A stretch of DNA of 64,000 nucleotides, from positions 46,828,078 to 46,892,077 of the forward strand of contig NC_091014.1 of NCBI RefSeq assembly GCF_041296385.1, in the 5' to 3' direction. Every line of letters begins with the position of its first letter. Positions within the stretch are counted from its first letter, which is position 1. The translations under genes and the position numbers were made by a program. The notes under the pieces are model-generated. The model did no database searches and was not told the origin of the DNA. It saw nothing but the letters and a program-made list of their open reading frames with translations. The DNA comes from Aphelocoma coerulescens. Lineage: Eukaryota; Chordata; Aves; Passeriformes; Corvidae. Of the stretch, positions 35,001 through 47,700 are shown in pieces.

Positions 35001-38000
35001 GATATTATATTAGCATTTCCCCTCCTGTGTTATCCTCTGTTCTGCTAACCCTTTTTATTAAATCCTGCAATTTGTAGCTTGTCTCAGAGCAGCTTGTTCA
35101 GATTAGACTTGCCTAGGGGCTAGTTTAAATTGCTCACATGACTTCTCATAAGAAACATTACACATATGTTAAATTCATGAGCCAAAGAGGGCTTGTGTGT
35201 GGAGCGCTTTCCATTTCCCTTTGCCCTTTCCAGGTGCCATTTTCCTCATTTTTCATGCCTTTCCCACATTCTCCTTTGCCTTCCCCCCATGCCCTTCTGT
35301 GCCTTTGCATGGAAAAGAAAGAGAATCTCATCTTTGCACAAAGAGATACATCAATCCAGTCTGACTATTTAAATATTCCAATCTGTCCCTATCAAATCCA
35401 TTTGCAGGTAATTGTAATACAATATGCAAACATACCTAAAATGTGGAAAGAGACAAAAGGCAACCATCCACATACCCAGTGCATTAATAAAAGAAGGAAG
35501 CATTTTTGCCTCTGGTTCTGGAAAGCACAAAACAAGAGTGGTTGTTCCTACTAAAATTTTGTTTCAGATTGTCCTGTATTGCTCTCAGTGTAGAGAATAG
35601 CAGCTTTCCACAGCCTTACTCTCAGTATGATCCCAACATGTTCTCCAGAGCTGAGAGTTAGACTCCCAGTACTCTGATTACTTGGGTACCTTTCCTGCAA
35701 AGAGCATCCTTCGAGGGTCACAAATACCTGCTTACAGATCTCATTACTCAGCTATATCAGGAATACAGCCTTCCTCTAATTTTGACTTCTTCTAGCTCTT
35801 TGCTGGAAGGCTAGCACATGCTATGCTGGTGCAGGCAGACAGATTCATTTGTTTGTTTTGGAGGTGAACACCTACAAAATGAAACCCTCTCAGTGGGTTT
35901 GAGACTGGTCACAAGCAGGAGAGTAACAACCAAGTATGCTTAACCCAGCTACTGTGAGTTGAAAAAATGATGCTTAGTATAATTAAATGAAAATAAATAA
36001 CTGGGAAGGGAAGAAAAATCCTACTAGTGCCTCTATTGAGGGGAAGGCTGTGACATTTTGCCCTCTTTAGCATCATGGAGGAGAAACATTATGAACCATT
36101 TCTTCTCAAGTAGAGGAAAATCATCTGCTAGAGTTCATGTCTCCTTAGATTCCAGGTAATTCAGACATCAAACTGTACTGGACCTTCATTGTTCCACCTC
36201 ACACAAAACTTCTCCTCCTGCATTTAGTTACTTATCAGACCATGCCTGGTGCAAGTGACAATACAGCAAAGCCAGTCACCTGTTTCCACGCTGGGGAGAA
36301 CTGGCTGAAGGAGTGGCACAGCCACACCATTTCCCCATCTGGATGTAATCTGAGCTGTTAGAGCTGTATGAAACTGGATGGATGCTAAATGGTTTACAGG
36401 CTGGTCTCGAAGGACCATGTCTTCCTCCACAGACCTCCATGGAAACTCAGATAATTGAAAGTATTTTTCCTGAAAGTCTGTAAATGTTCATGCAGAACAC
36501 GAGTAATTTTCAGCACGACCACAGCTGTGCAACACCACCCTCCCAGCAGCCTGACGGTCCTTACTGGTCTGCAGTAACACATAGCTAGCTGACATCCTGC
36601 CTTGATTCCGCATTTGGATCAGACACCCTAAGCAGGCTGGGAAGTTGCTGTTGTGCTTTGTGCTCCTTTGGTATAAAGTTCTTCCAACGTTAAAATTCAT
36701 CTATAGGAGTCCCCCACCCAGGAACATTCCTGCCCCATTCCTAAGACTGGAAGACCTCTGCCAGTCTCAGACCTAGACCTCAAACCTGCCAGCTCTCCTG
36801 TAGCCTGTATTCTCCAGCCTCCTTGATGACCAGAATATTTCCCCAGCACTTCAAGAAATGTAGTCCAGAAGAAATCTGCATCCATCCCACAAGAGATTGT
36901 CAGCTGTGAGATGCAAGGCTGCATTGTGAGGACTGCTTGTCCTCACTCTGCACCTCTTTTCATTTCCCCTAGCCTCTTCCTCCATGGACTTCCCTGTGAT
37001 CTCTTCTATAACCCCATCAGGGCCAAATGCTTCCCTTTACCGAGCTGTGGAGAAACCCCTATATGTTCTCAAAACTGTTCCCACATATGACCATAAGGAA
37101 TGGCTCTTCACTCCCCTGGTAATCCCACTGCTTTCCACTTTAATTTGCCTCTCCTTTTAAAAGAATTACTGGGAATTACAGAAAGTTCTTTTTGAGACAG
37201 CCATATAAGAACAAACAAGTCCCAGAACAACTTGCTATCAAAGACTTCATTCAGGAAAGCAAAGGCTGTTCCTACAATTTTTTTAATGCTGGGTTACACA
37301 CATTAAAGCAGTAAAGTCACAAGGGCATCACCATCAGTGATGTCATTGGACAATGAGGATGCAGGTATGCACATAATTGCTGACAGTAAATATCTACTTA
37401 CCTTTAGTGTGCCTGTAAATTCTTTATGTACTTGATTTGCTTTTACACCCGTGGGGGTCCTGGGGTCCTTAGCCACAGCAGGAAGAGCGCAGAAGTGGAC
37501 TGGAGAAACTGCACAGTAGGTAGAGAGTTACTGACATTGAAGGAGGGTAGCTTAACTTCTTCAGGGAAGACAGTTTGATTTAAGGCTGATATAATTTTAA
37601 TTGAAAACATCCAAACCATATTCACCTGGATCGCGATATAATTTATTAGTAATAGAATAGGAGTAAATAAAAATTTACTGCAGATGGGATGGTGGAGCAC
37701 ATGCTGTTCCACATCCTTGGCTGCAAAAGCTGTCTGGTGTGTTGCATTGCAATGTATTCTGCAATGCCTTTATTATGTATTGTTGTGTTAGTGACTCTTT
37801 GCTTGGACTACACAAAGCTACTACACAAATCTCTACAGAGAATACCAAATTCTCTGCTAATATACATCACATTAGAAGGAGACCATTTCCATTTCCTGAC
37901 ACTCTGCCCAGTCCAGCCTCCAGCAACCATTCCTGGTGTTAGCCAAGTGATACCATATCAATGTGGTACTTCCTGGCTATATTTGGTGTTAGATAGTTAA

Positions 38001-41000
38001 ATATTTCATAGAAAATTGAGACTGAATTTGCAAAGTGGCAGAAATAATGTTTTAAGAATTTAGGTTTCCAGGTTATACACAAAAGCTCTCTGAGAATTCG
38101 TGAATACAGTCAGCATCAACATGGAAAGAAGACAGTATTCAATGAGCCATACATCATGTACTGAAGTACAGGCAAAAATATTCTTAACATTTTTACAATG
38201 TTATAATTAAATGTCCCTTTAATTCACGTCCATGAATATGTGCAATGCACGTTATTTTAATTAGATTTTTATTTACCAGATGACCATTGCACAAATAATA
38301 GACATATCCCCTGACACACACTTCTCCCTGGAGAGACAACAATCCAGTACATATTGTTGTGTACATTCAAAAGATTTATGTCTCAGTGACATTTTTATTG
38401 GTTCTACTGACTTATTTGATGCTGTGTAATGTAAAAAAAGGGGAAAAAAAAGTATTTTATATTTTGATGTCCTGATGGTGGCAGCAAGAGGTTTTACAAC
38501 AGAGCTTGCAGGAAGAAACAATGATCCAGCAGTAAACAGCCTCATTATGACTTCAAGAGGAAAAACTGCCTAACACATCATACCATTACTTATTTTGTTC
38601 TCTCCGTCCAAACTGCAGTGACACATTCTCATTTACACAAACCAGATAAATAACCAGGAATCATGAGCTCTTCAAGAAGCACTGATAGAAGTGAGCAGTT
38701 GCCTAACATACACTTTCCTCAGTAAAGTTTTCTTAGAGGAGAAAGGAAGAAATGTAAAGAAAGAAGTGTAAAGGAGGGGGAAAGCTGCAGACAGGGCACC
38801 CCTATCTACGTCCTTCAGATAGGAGAAAATCAACCATCTCTATGTCTATTTTATTGCCCATGGCAGAGCATCCAATCTAGCTCCTCCTTGGGGAGCAGAA
38901 GGAGTTTTCATCCATGATGACCAGTGGTTGTTAGTGACAGAGAGCAAACTGTCACAAGTGACTTGTGTAGGAGCCAGGAGCACCAATGCTCTCCCAGTGT
39001 TCTTACGTGCTTCACAGCTTGCTGCAGCCAGGCAGGGTGAAGACAAGCCCTTTTTTCCCACCGTGTACTCTGTTCTCTGGCTCTGCATCTAACTTTGCTC
39101 ACTTCATCCATGTTGGTGGAGGCCTGGGGTCTTGATATGCCATAGGCAGAGGCAAAGACTCTTGATTCTGCAGATCTTATGGTGACAATGTGTCCACGAT
39201 GCAATTGGTGCAGGACTAAAATGACAAAAGCCCAGGGAAGCACTGGTAAAAGCATGCCACAAAGAGACACGTGGGTAGATGCACGGTCCCTGCCTCTGCT
39301 GCCCTCTTCTGCATTAGGCTTGCAGCTGACACAAACCATGCTGACTTGAAGTGATTAACGAGAGTCTTAAGCAGCTCAACGAGTCTGCTTTCTGTCCTTA
39401 AAAATTAAACAACAGTAACTAAAAGTAGTAATAGGCTTTTAAGAGAGATCAAAAAGAAAAGAAAAAAATATCTTTTCACTGAACTACCTTATAAATTATA
39501 TTACAGGGAATGAATGCCTGTAAGTGGAGCAGAATGGATACATTCACTACCCATATCACAGCGGTAGACTCTGGTGCACAGTTCCTAGGGAAGAAAAGTT
39601 GTAAATATCAATAGCTTGATCCATATCCTGCACTAACCATAGTGTAAAGAGGAGTCACTCCACAGGGAGCTCAGAAGTTAAATCCACTCTAAAACTCATT
39701 TGCACGAGACCTGAATCACCCTGTGTTGTGGCCAGCACAGAACAGTGAGCTGAGATTGATAAAAATTGCCAAGTCTCTTGCTAAAAAAGCAGCTTCACAC
39801 AAGTATCACATTGTGATACTACTGAAAATTAAACAAAAAAATGTAGGACCTTAATAACTGGGAACATGCACTAGCTTTTGTTTCACAGACTGAAATCATA
39901 AACCTGTATTAAGGCTATCAGAAAACGAATTTGGAGCATTAAAAATTTATAGAGCCTTTTGAGTCCCTGGAAAGATCATTACTAGGCAACATGTTGCTGT
40001 AGTTCCAGTCACAAGACACTGAGATGGCACAAACCCGGCTTCGTATCAGCCCAGCTCCCTCCACCCGTGCGGTGCAGAAGAGGGAGCCTTCTGAACACTT
40101 CAGTGCCATAAAGCGCCTTTGTGAGAGAAGATCTCTGCCGCTGTGAGGAGCATCAAGTAAGCAGGAGTCTGCTGAGGCACACGGAGTGGGAGGACTGAGG
40201 TCTCCAGTTATCAGCATTCCTCGGGTTGAGCTGTAGACAGCCTGGTTATTTCCCACATTTGCAGTTTTGACCTTTCCCTTAATGTGAGTTAGCATTTTCC
40301 CCCCCTGTTTAGCAGGTTGAATCTGACTCAAAATGTCTCATGGGAAGTACTTCAAATGAACAGGTTTCATAAAAATCCTTTGACTCTAAAATGGCTTAGT
40401 ATTTCAGAGGTACTGCTACTGGCTTCATTCAGAGTGACTACCCTTTTTATGGTGCATGCAGTTTTCTCATTTACTGCGGGGTGGTTTTGTGGCAAAAGCA
40501 CTCAAGGAGTTTGACATCTCCTCAAGGCTCTGCCTTTCTCTTTCAGCCGTAACACCAAATGTGACATTTTCTCTGCAATAACTTCTGTAGTTTTGAACAG
40601 GGAAAATAATACACTGCCTCTCAGAAGTACTAAGGGGCTCTGATCCTCCTACTTATGAAGTGCCTTCAGTTTTCAAGAGAAGGTGCTGTAAATGAAAATT
40701 ATTTATAGTTATTACTCAATGTAAATGAAAGAGAATATTTATTTTGCAGGTCTCAGATGAAGTGGAACAGTCACGTCAAATGTGCTGTATTAGTAATAAC
40801 TTGGTGAAAGGAAAACCAAGACCCAAGATGTTGGGATTGCTATCAAGTCTATACACAAATGTATTTTTAGAGGCCAGTGTTAGGGCTAAGGCTCTGCCAA
40901 AAGCTAGATGGGATTTACTAGGTTGTTGCTCTCCTGTCAAGATATATTGCCAAAAGGCTGATTTACTTCTAGATCCTTATATCCATTACTTTATATTGTG

Positions 41001-41714
41001 TTGGTTGTTTAAATATTTGTGTGCATTCAGGAGCAGCAATTTCATCTCTCTAACAGAAAAATGTTGCAGCTGGCAATGGCTCAGGGCCAATAATACACAG
41101 GATGTTTGAACAGCCCTGTGTTCAGTGTTCCTCTGCCCCAGCAATCTGGATTATGTTTTTGTAAATTTATTTGATCACAGCGCTCATGAAAATTACAAAT
41201 TAGCATCAGTAAGTAGGAGCTAACATGGTCTCGGTGTATCTCGGGTAGTGTCTGTCCTAGCTCTCCCTCTCAGCTCGGCTCTGGCCGGCTGTGCTCCTTC
41301 CCTCCTCCAGGTTACGCTCCTTTGCAGACTGACTGTGGTGGTAACAGGAACTGCAGATGCTGCAAGAACTGAAGAATTACTCACTTTGTGTAATTTAAGG
41401 CTAGCGAACCCACTGGAGTTTCTTATAATGAGAGGAATATGAAATAATAACACTTCAGCGCTGTAGTACCTGGCCAACAATCACGACTTTCATTACAGCC
41501 GTGAGCATTTAAGAATGTACTTAGGTAGATCCCTACTTTGCAATGCATTCCTGTGTTGGTTTAAGCCCCCTCATTCACACAACCATATTAATTGTTTATG
41601 CTTTAGGGGAATGTGATTGCAAGACTCAGTCCTTAGATGAAGGGTGTGTTAGTGACTGAAGACTGATACAAAGTGGCAAAAAGAACCTGTTTAAGCTTGC
41701 AGCACTAATTTCCA
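32040..41714. other. Intergenic, no recognised gene
   Basis: AT-rich non-coding sequence. I looked for ELK3 or other exons and recognised none. No repeat family stands out. Confidence 0.5.
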
Positions 41715-41735
41715 CCCCCCCACCCCCCCCACCCC
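41715..41735 (-). repeat. C-run cluster (G-quadruplex candidate on minus strand)
   Basis: C7, C8 and C4 runs separated by single A residues. The minus strand could form a G-quadruplex. Confidence 0.6.
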
Positions 41736-44700
41736 AATCTTTGGTTTTCAACCACTTTAAAAAGTGACTCATTTCTGCATTTGGAAAAAAAGTAGTCACC
41801 ATCATGGATTTTGGCAATAGTGAAAGGAAAGAAAACAAAGAGCAACAAAAATTTAGCATCACATACTAAGCTATACACATCATACATTCAATCAGATGAC
41901 ATCCTAAATATGTCCCAAAGGCATGCAGTGAAGCCATTTACATGAGCAAGTCATTACCTCACAGTGTTTAAGTTTAGATGATATTCATATATAGCTAACC
42001 CAAGGAAAACAGTCATTTGTCCACTGAGGAGCTGTCCAGTAGGTTAGAGCAAAAGAGATCAACAGAATCAGCTTTTGCCTTCATTGTCATCACGACAGCT
42101 TACAGGAAATAAAATTGAATGTGATGTAACCCAAAACACACCATACTGCCATTTAATTGCATGGTAATATATCATATAAAGCACTCCCTAAAGTTGAACC
42201 TGCTAGTTCATTTGATTAATTGAACATTTAGCACTTCCTCCCACCCATGTCTGCCTACCCTCTGTTCCCTCCTCTCCAAAAGAAAAATTGATCAATTCAT
42301 TCATTATTGTCTCCTGCTACAGGATAATTCCCTCTCCTTTCCAATGCCAGTGTACAGGTGTTCTCGTCTGGTAAAAAAATCCACACCAACAAACAACCAA
42401 ACAATAAGAGGATGAAAGATCTTTCTAATGGAAATCACAAACTAGGAAACATACTGTTTGCAGAGACCAGTACACTTCAAATTTTAACACTAGCCTCCAC
42501 TCCTGTGATGAGGTAAATAAATCCATGACATCCAAGTGTCCCACAGTTGTGGCTCAGGCTGACCTTCACTCTGCAATTGCTGTACCAGTGCATTTAATGG
42601 GCAGGACAGTTTTCTTAATCACATCCACCTTTCCTGCAGCTGGGCAGGAAGGCAGTCTGCCAGCACACTCCCAGTTTGGGGCTGTTGCTGCCTTCTCCTG
42701 CCCCAGTGCGAGTGCACACTCAGCAGTGTGCCCGAGCAGTGGTGCTGGCCTGTGTCCCTCCTCTGCACTCCTGCTGGCACCCCTCCAGCCACTTCTACCC
42801 TCTGACATGGGTGCCAGGCACTGCTATTTCATCAGGAGCACCTTTAAATGCTTCAACCCACTCCTGAGAAGTCAGCAGCTAGCCAGGTGTTCTACAAGGC
42901 ATGGAAATTTGAAAATGAAAATTGTATCCAAGTCTGGGTCACAATACTTTTTTATAAGAAGAGCAGAAAATTTAGGAGTAATGAGGATTCACACAGAGGG
43001 ATTTCCCCAGACACTTACCTCTTCCTCTCAGAAATTATGCCCAAATGTATTTTAAGGCTTATCTCAGATTTCCAGATTGATAGCTATAATTGATTGTACA
43101 CCACTATGACAGAGCTTGGACTACTAGAAGATTTGACCATACTATTAGATTTTGACCTCACTATTAGAAGATTGCTCTTTACCCTTCTGAGACAGCTATA
43201 TGGGAATCAAGTGGAGAACAGAAAACAGAAAACATTTCAAAAACATTTCAATTCCATACTAGTTTTTTTGCAAATTATTTAAGAACACAATCCCTCTAAG
43301 CCATGGCCACGACTTTTCATAACTAAAAATGCTCAGCTAGCAGCAGACATCTGACCCTGGAGTGGCAAACAAATAATTTCTAAAATGTGATATGAGATTT
43401 TGCCTCAAATTTCTGCCTGGAGAGCATTAAAAGCCTCATTAACTGGCAGAAAGTAAAGGACCCCATGCATAGGACCATGACCAAATCCAGTGGAGTGCTT
43501 TTTGCAGGTAACAAGATGCAAGCTTCACAGAGCCCAAAGCACAAGCTGTCTGACTTCCTATGAGAGCACTGGTTCAGTTAGTAAGTAAAGAGAGGTTGGT
43601 TTATGAAAAGACATTGCCGTGGGAGCTCAAGATGTGAACAGCAGCACTGTTTATTCTTTTCCTTGAAAGACCATACGTTCTTCCTGAAATGCAAAAATCT
43701 GTTGTAACTTAGTTTTAGCCTCTCTTGGGAGCCTTGAAAGAAGACAAGTATGACTACTCTGTCCACACAAGGCAGAGCAAAAACACACGACTGACAAGTT
43801 GGAAGCTTTTCTTCCTGTCCTTGGGGAGGAAGCACCAAGCTCCTTTTAGCTTTGCTTTTAAAAACTTAGGTTTTCAATTTTCACAATAGATCCTTCACAT
43901 CACAAAGTCCTCCTGTGGGAACCCCATCCAGCTGTGCCCAATTCCAGGTGGGTGTGGAGAGGGGAGAGGAAGCTGTCACCAGCATCATTCAGAGGCTGCT
44001 GATGGGAGAGCCTGTGACACCAGGCTCAGGAAAGCCTCCCCAGGATAAGGCAGTTGGAATACACACCTCCAGAAAAAAATACTGTCTGTCCTCCTCCTCC
44101 TCCTCCCCTCACCCACAGGACTAAGCTTTGGAACATGCAGTGAGGTATCACTGCTTGAAATTCCCTGTTATATGCCCAAAATGCTACTAAAGAAATGCTA
44201 AATTGAAGGAATTAGATTTGCCTTTGGTTTCCTCCTGCAAACCCTGCAGTTGTTCCTGTCTCTGATGTAGTAAGGGGTATGGTTTAATCTAGTCCTGGCT
44301 CTTTCCTCCTATTGGTAGTAACATCAGCACTCCAAGAGGATGCAAATCTTAAAGACAGGTGCTGTCACAGACAGAAAGGAGTGACCTTGTCAGGAAGGAC
44401 TGAAGGGAGCTTTTTACCACTGCACAAGTAAGGTACACCTCCAAAAAATTTCAAATACTGGATGAATTGCTGGTGCTAAAGATGTTCTGACACTGTGTCC
44501 AGAAGTCCAGGTTATTTTAGGGTTGCAATTTTCTCAGAAGCTACAGAGTGAACATGAAGTTTTAGCTGTCTTGAATATTTGGGTTATTCAAAAGCATCCA
44601 GGAGTCTAAGCAGGTCAACACTCGGTAGATACTTAGGTCATACATACAACATTTACCAAGATGGCATCAAGTGACAACAGGCATTATCAAGAACTGGGAG

Positions 44701-47700
44701 GCTGACTTTTTGTTCTGCATGTTCCAGAAAGATTAAGGGAGTGTTGCCACTCATGCATTGATTTCAGTCTAAGATAGCCAATTCCTGCCATTTTTCCTCA
44801 CCCTGGAGCCTCCTGAAGATGACCCATACTGAACACCCTGGAGACTTTCTGCAGGCTGGGGCTGGATGGAGTAGACCTGGAAGAGGCCAGTCACCAGCAT
44901 TTCAAGTGCTGCATCTACACCATGGCTCATAGAAATCCAGCAGTGAGCAGGATGTGCTGGCACCTGGGTTTCACTACCTGCAGACCTCCTGATGGCAGAG
45001 CCCTTTTAGTTGTAAACCAGAAAGGCAATTGTATTCAATGCTCTCCATCTGTCTAGATCCCTTTATCTCTGCAAATTCTGCATTTTTTTCTGATGGGCAG
45101 AGATGATATGTAATCACAAGTGGTCTATTGCCATATTTGTTAGCTTGTAGGAATAAAATTTAGACTTCCAGAAGGTAATAATCAATAAATAGCATTATCT
45201 TTTTCACAGGAGTAAAGCACTCAAAAGAAAGAGGAAGAAATACATAGTCTAAATCAAAGCTGATGATTGGAAGAAAAGAAACGTCAAAAATACAGAATGT
45301 ACCAATGTTCAGATTGTTGGCTCATTTGTCAGAACCAGTGGTTCTTGGATATAAAAATGACAGATTGAAGAGTTTGTAAAGCACTGTTTAAAGGGTCTGT
45401 TTCTCCCCTGTTATGGTGAACAGAATGCTGTGTAGTGCCAAAAGAAGAAAATATGTGGTCACTAGAAGAGTTTTATTATTTCCTTGTATCAGCATCATAG
45501 GAGCAATAAAAGAAAGAGATGTAGGAGTACAGGTGGATAGGAAAAAAAATGGCTTAGATGTGCCATAAAAAGACTGACAAACAATGAGCAAATGCTGAGA
45601 AGTGATCAGACTAACAGTGAAGGAGATGAACTGCCTTCCCATTGAGATAAAAATCCAGCCACAGGGCCAATGGAGATGCCAACATGGCTGCTACCCTTGG
45701 CAAATTAGCTTAGTGACTCTAGAAAAAGTTTCAGCTACCTAGAGCTGGCTCACTTACCAGTGGACCACACTGCTGCACTCACACACAATTATGATGTGTG
45801 TAACAGAAAAAAATGCTTGTGAAAAGAGGTCTTACTGAATTTGACACTTTGGGCAGTTCATCTGCCACTGTAAGAAGATTAATTTCTTGCATGCTAGGTT
45901 ATTATTTTTAATGTTCTTCAGGAGGGGAATTATTAAGGATTAGGAAACATAAACTACTGGTCAATTTTGCAGCTCTGAGTTCATCTTTACAGTGATAACA
46001 TTATTTGAAATCTGCTGAAGGGAAGGTCTCACCCACTGAATCCTGTGTCCAATCTAAAATGGTCCAAACTAAAACTTCCTGTAGCTTGAAAACAAAATGA
46101 AGGGGGGGACAAAAAACATGACCAAGAGGAGAAAAAGAAGAAAAACATAGGAGAGATTTGGTTCTATCATTAACAAACCTTTGAATTCCTATTTTTGATG
46201 CTTACTTTTTGAGAAAAAAAAGATTCTCTCATGCCTATTTCTAGTATGTCTTACTGTCTCAGAAACCTATGCTGAGGATTCAGATATCTGTTCTGCAGGA
46301 CAGGTGCCCTATAAAATACAAATGAGGATGTCTTTGTGGCAGAAGAGGTTAAGCCAAAAGATATTAAAGTCAATTAAAAAATCTCCTGGTGTTTTCAATA
46401 GGCATAGAATCAGGCACAAAGTAAGTGATGGGGAACTATGGGGTCTCTGCCACCTGTCCAACTCTACCACAGGATTTCCAAGTGATCCCAGCTATTAATT
46501 TATGCTTTATGCCTCAGTTTCCCTGCTTTTCTGAGTCTGTTAAAGTTCCTGCCCAAAGGCATAATCAGGCTTAATGTCTCATACTGTGATTGTAAGATCT
46601 TAGGAAGTGCTATAGGACTGCAAAGTATTCCCCTTACCCAGCAAAAATCTTCTTTTATGGCCAGTTACACACTTAATGCTTAAGATATGAGGGGCTGGTG
46701 AACACAAGGGTTAATTACAGGTTCCCATAGATTATATTTTCTCTCTTAGGTCTACTTTGAACTTCATTCCCGTGTTTATTTAGCTGTGCATATGTGTGTG
46801 CATGGCCCTGCATGTAGCAAAGGGCCAGAAGGGCCGAGCCCCTCCCTGAGGAAGCTCTGACAGAGGATCTGTGCAAATGTGCTTCCTCTTCCTTTCACTC
46901 CCCAACCTTAAGGTCAGAGGATCTGGAAAATCCTCCTCCACCCTGTGACTTGATCTGATGATTGTAAGAGAACTGCGGTTCCCCCGCGCCTTCCTGCTCC
47001 TTCCGCTCCCCACCCTTCCCTCTCACAGCCTGGTAACCCTTTAAAGCCTTCTCCAGAGTGATGCCTATTGATCCCAGGCACTGCAAAGGGACACAGGGGA
47101 GCTGGCTGCTTGTGTTTGCACAGGATGAGCAGCCCTGGATTATCCCAGGTGAAAGGCTGTTTCTGTGACCCTCATGGACCAAGGCAATATGTGAAAATTG
47201 AAGTTTTTCAGGGGCATTGCTTCCTGTTCTCTGGCAGACGAGACAAGCCTGGAAAATTCATTAATTATTAATTCAATTGAGAAGAGCTAACTGCTTTTTA
47301 TTTATTTCTTTTTTTCATTCTAAATCTCAGATTTTTGGATTCAGGACAGCCAAGTCAGGAATTCCTGCCTTCAGCTTCCAGCTTCGCTGCAGCATGAGAG
47401 GCCCCCATAGTGGCTAGTGCTGGTGGCTGGCACAGATGGGAGCATCAGGGCTGCAAGGATCCTGTTCCAGGTGTCCTGCTTTGCGTGGAATGCTCCCGTC
47501 AAGGCGCTTCCCCACAGCTGCTGGCACCTTAAACAACTGCTCCGAGGACTCTTAGAAAGGCCTTCAATGTTCCCCATGTGGAAATCACAGGAAAAAGGGC
47601 AGGTGGCCAGATATGCATCTCCATACCCAAAATATGTGCCCAAGCTGGATGCCAGGCAAAACCATGAGCAACCTCAGCTCCAAGCACGCCTCATTCCCAA

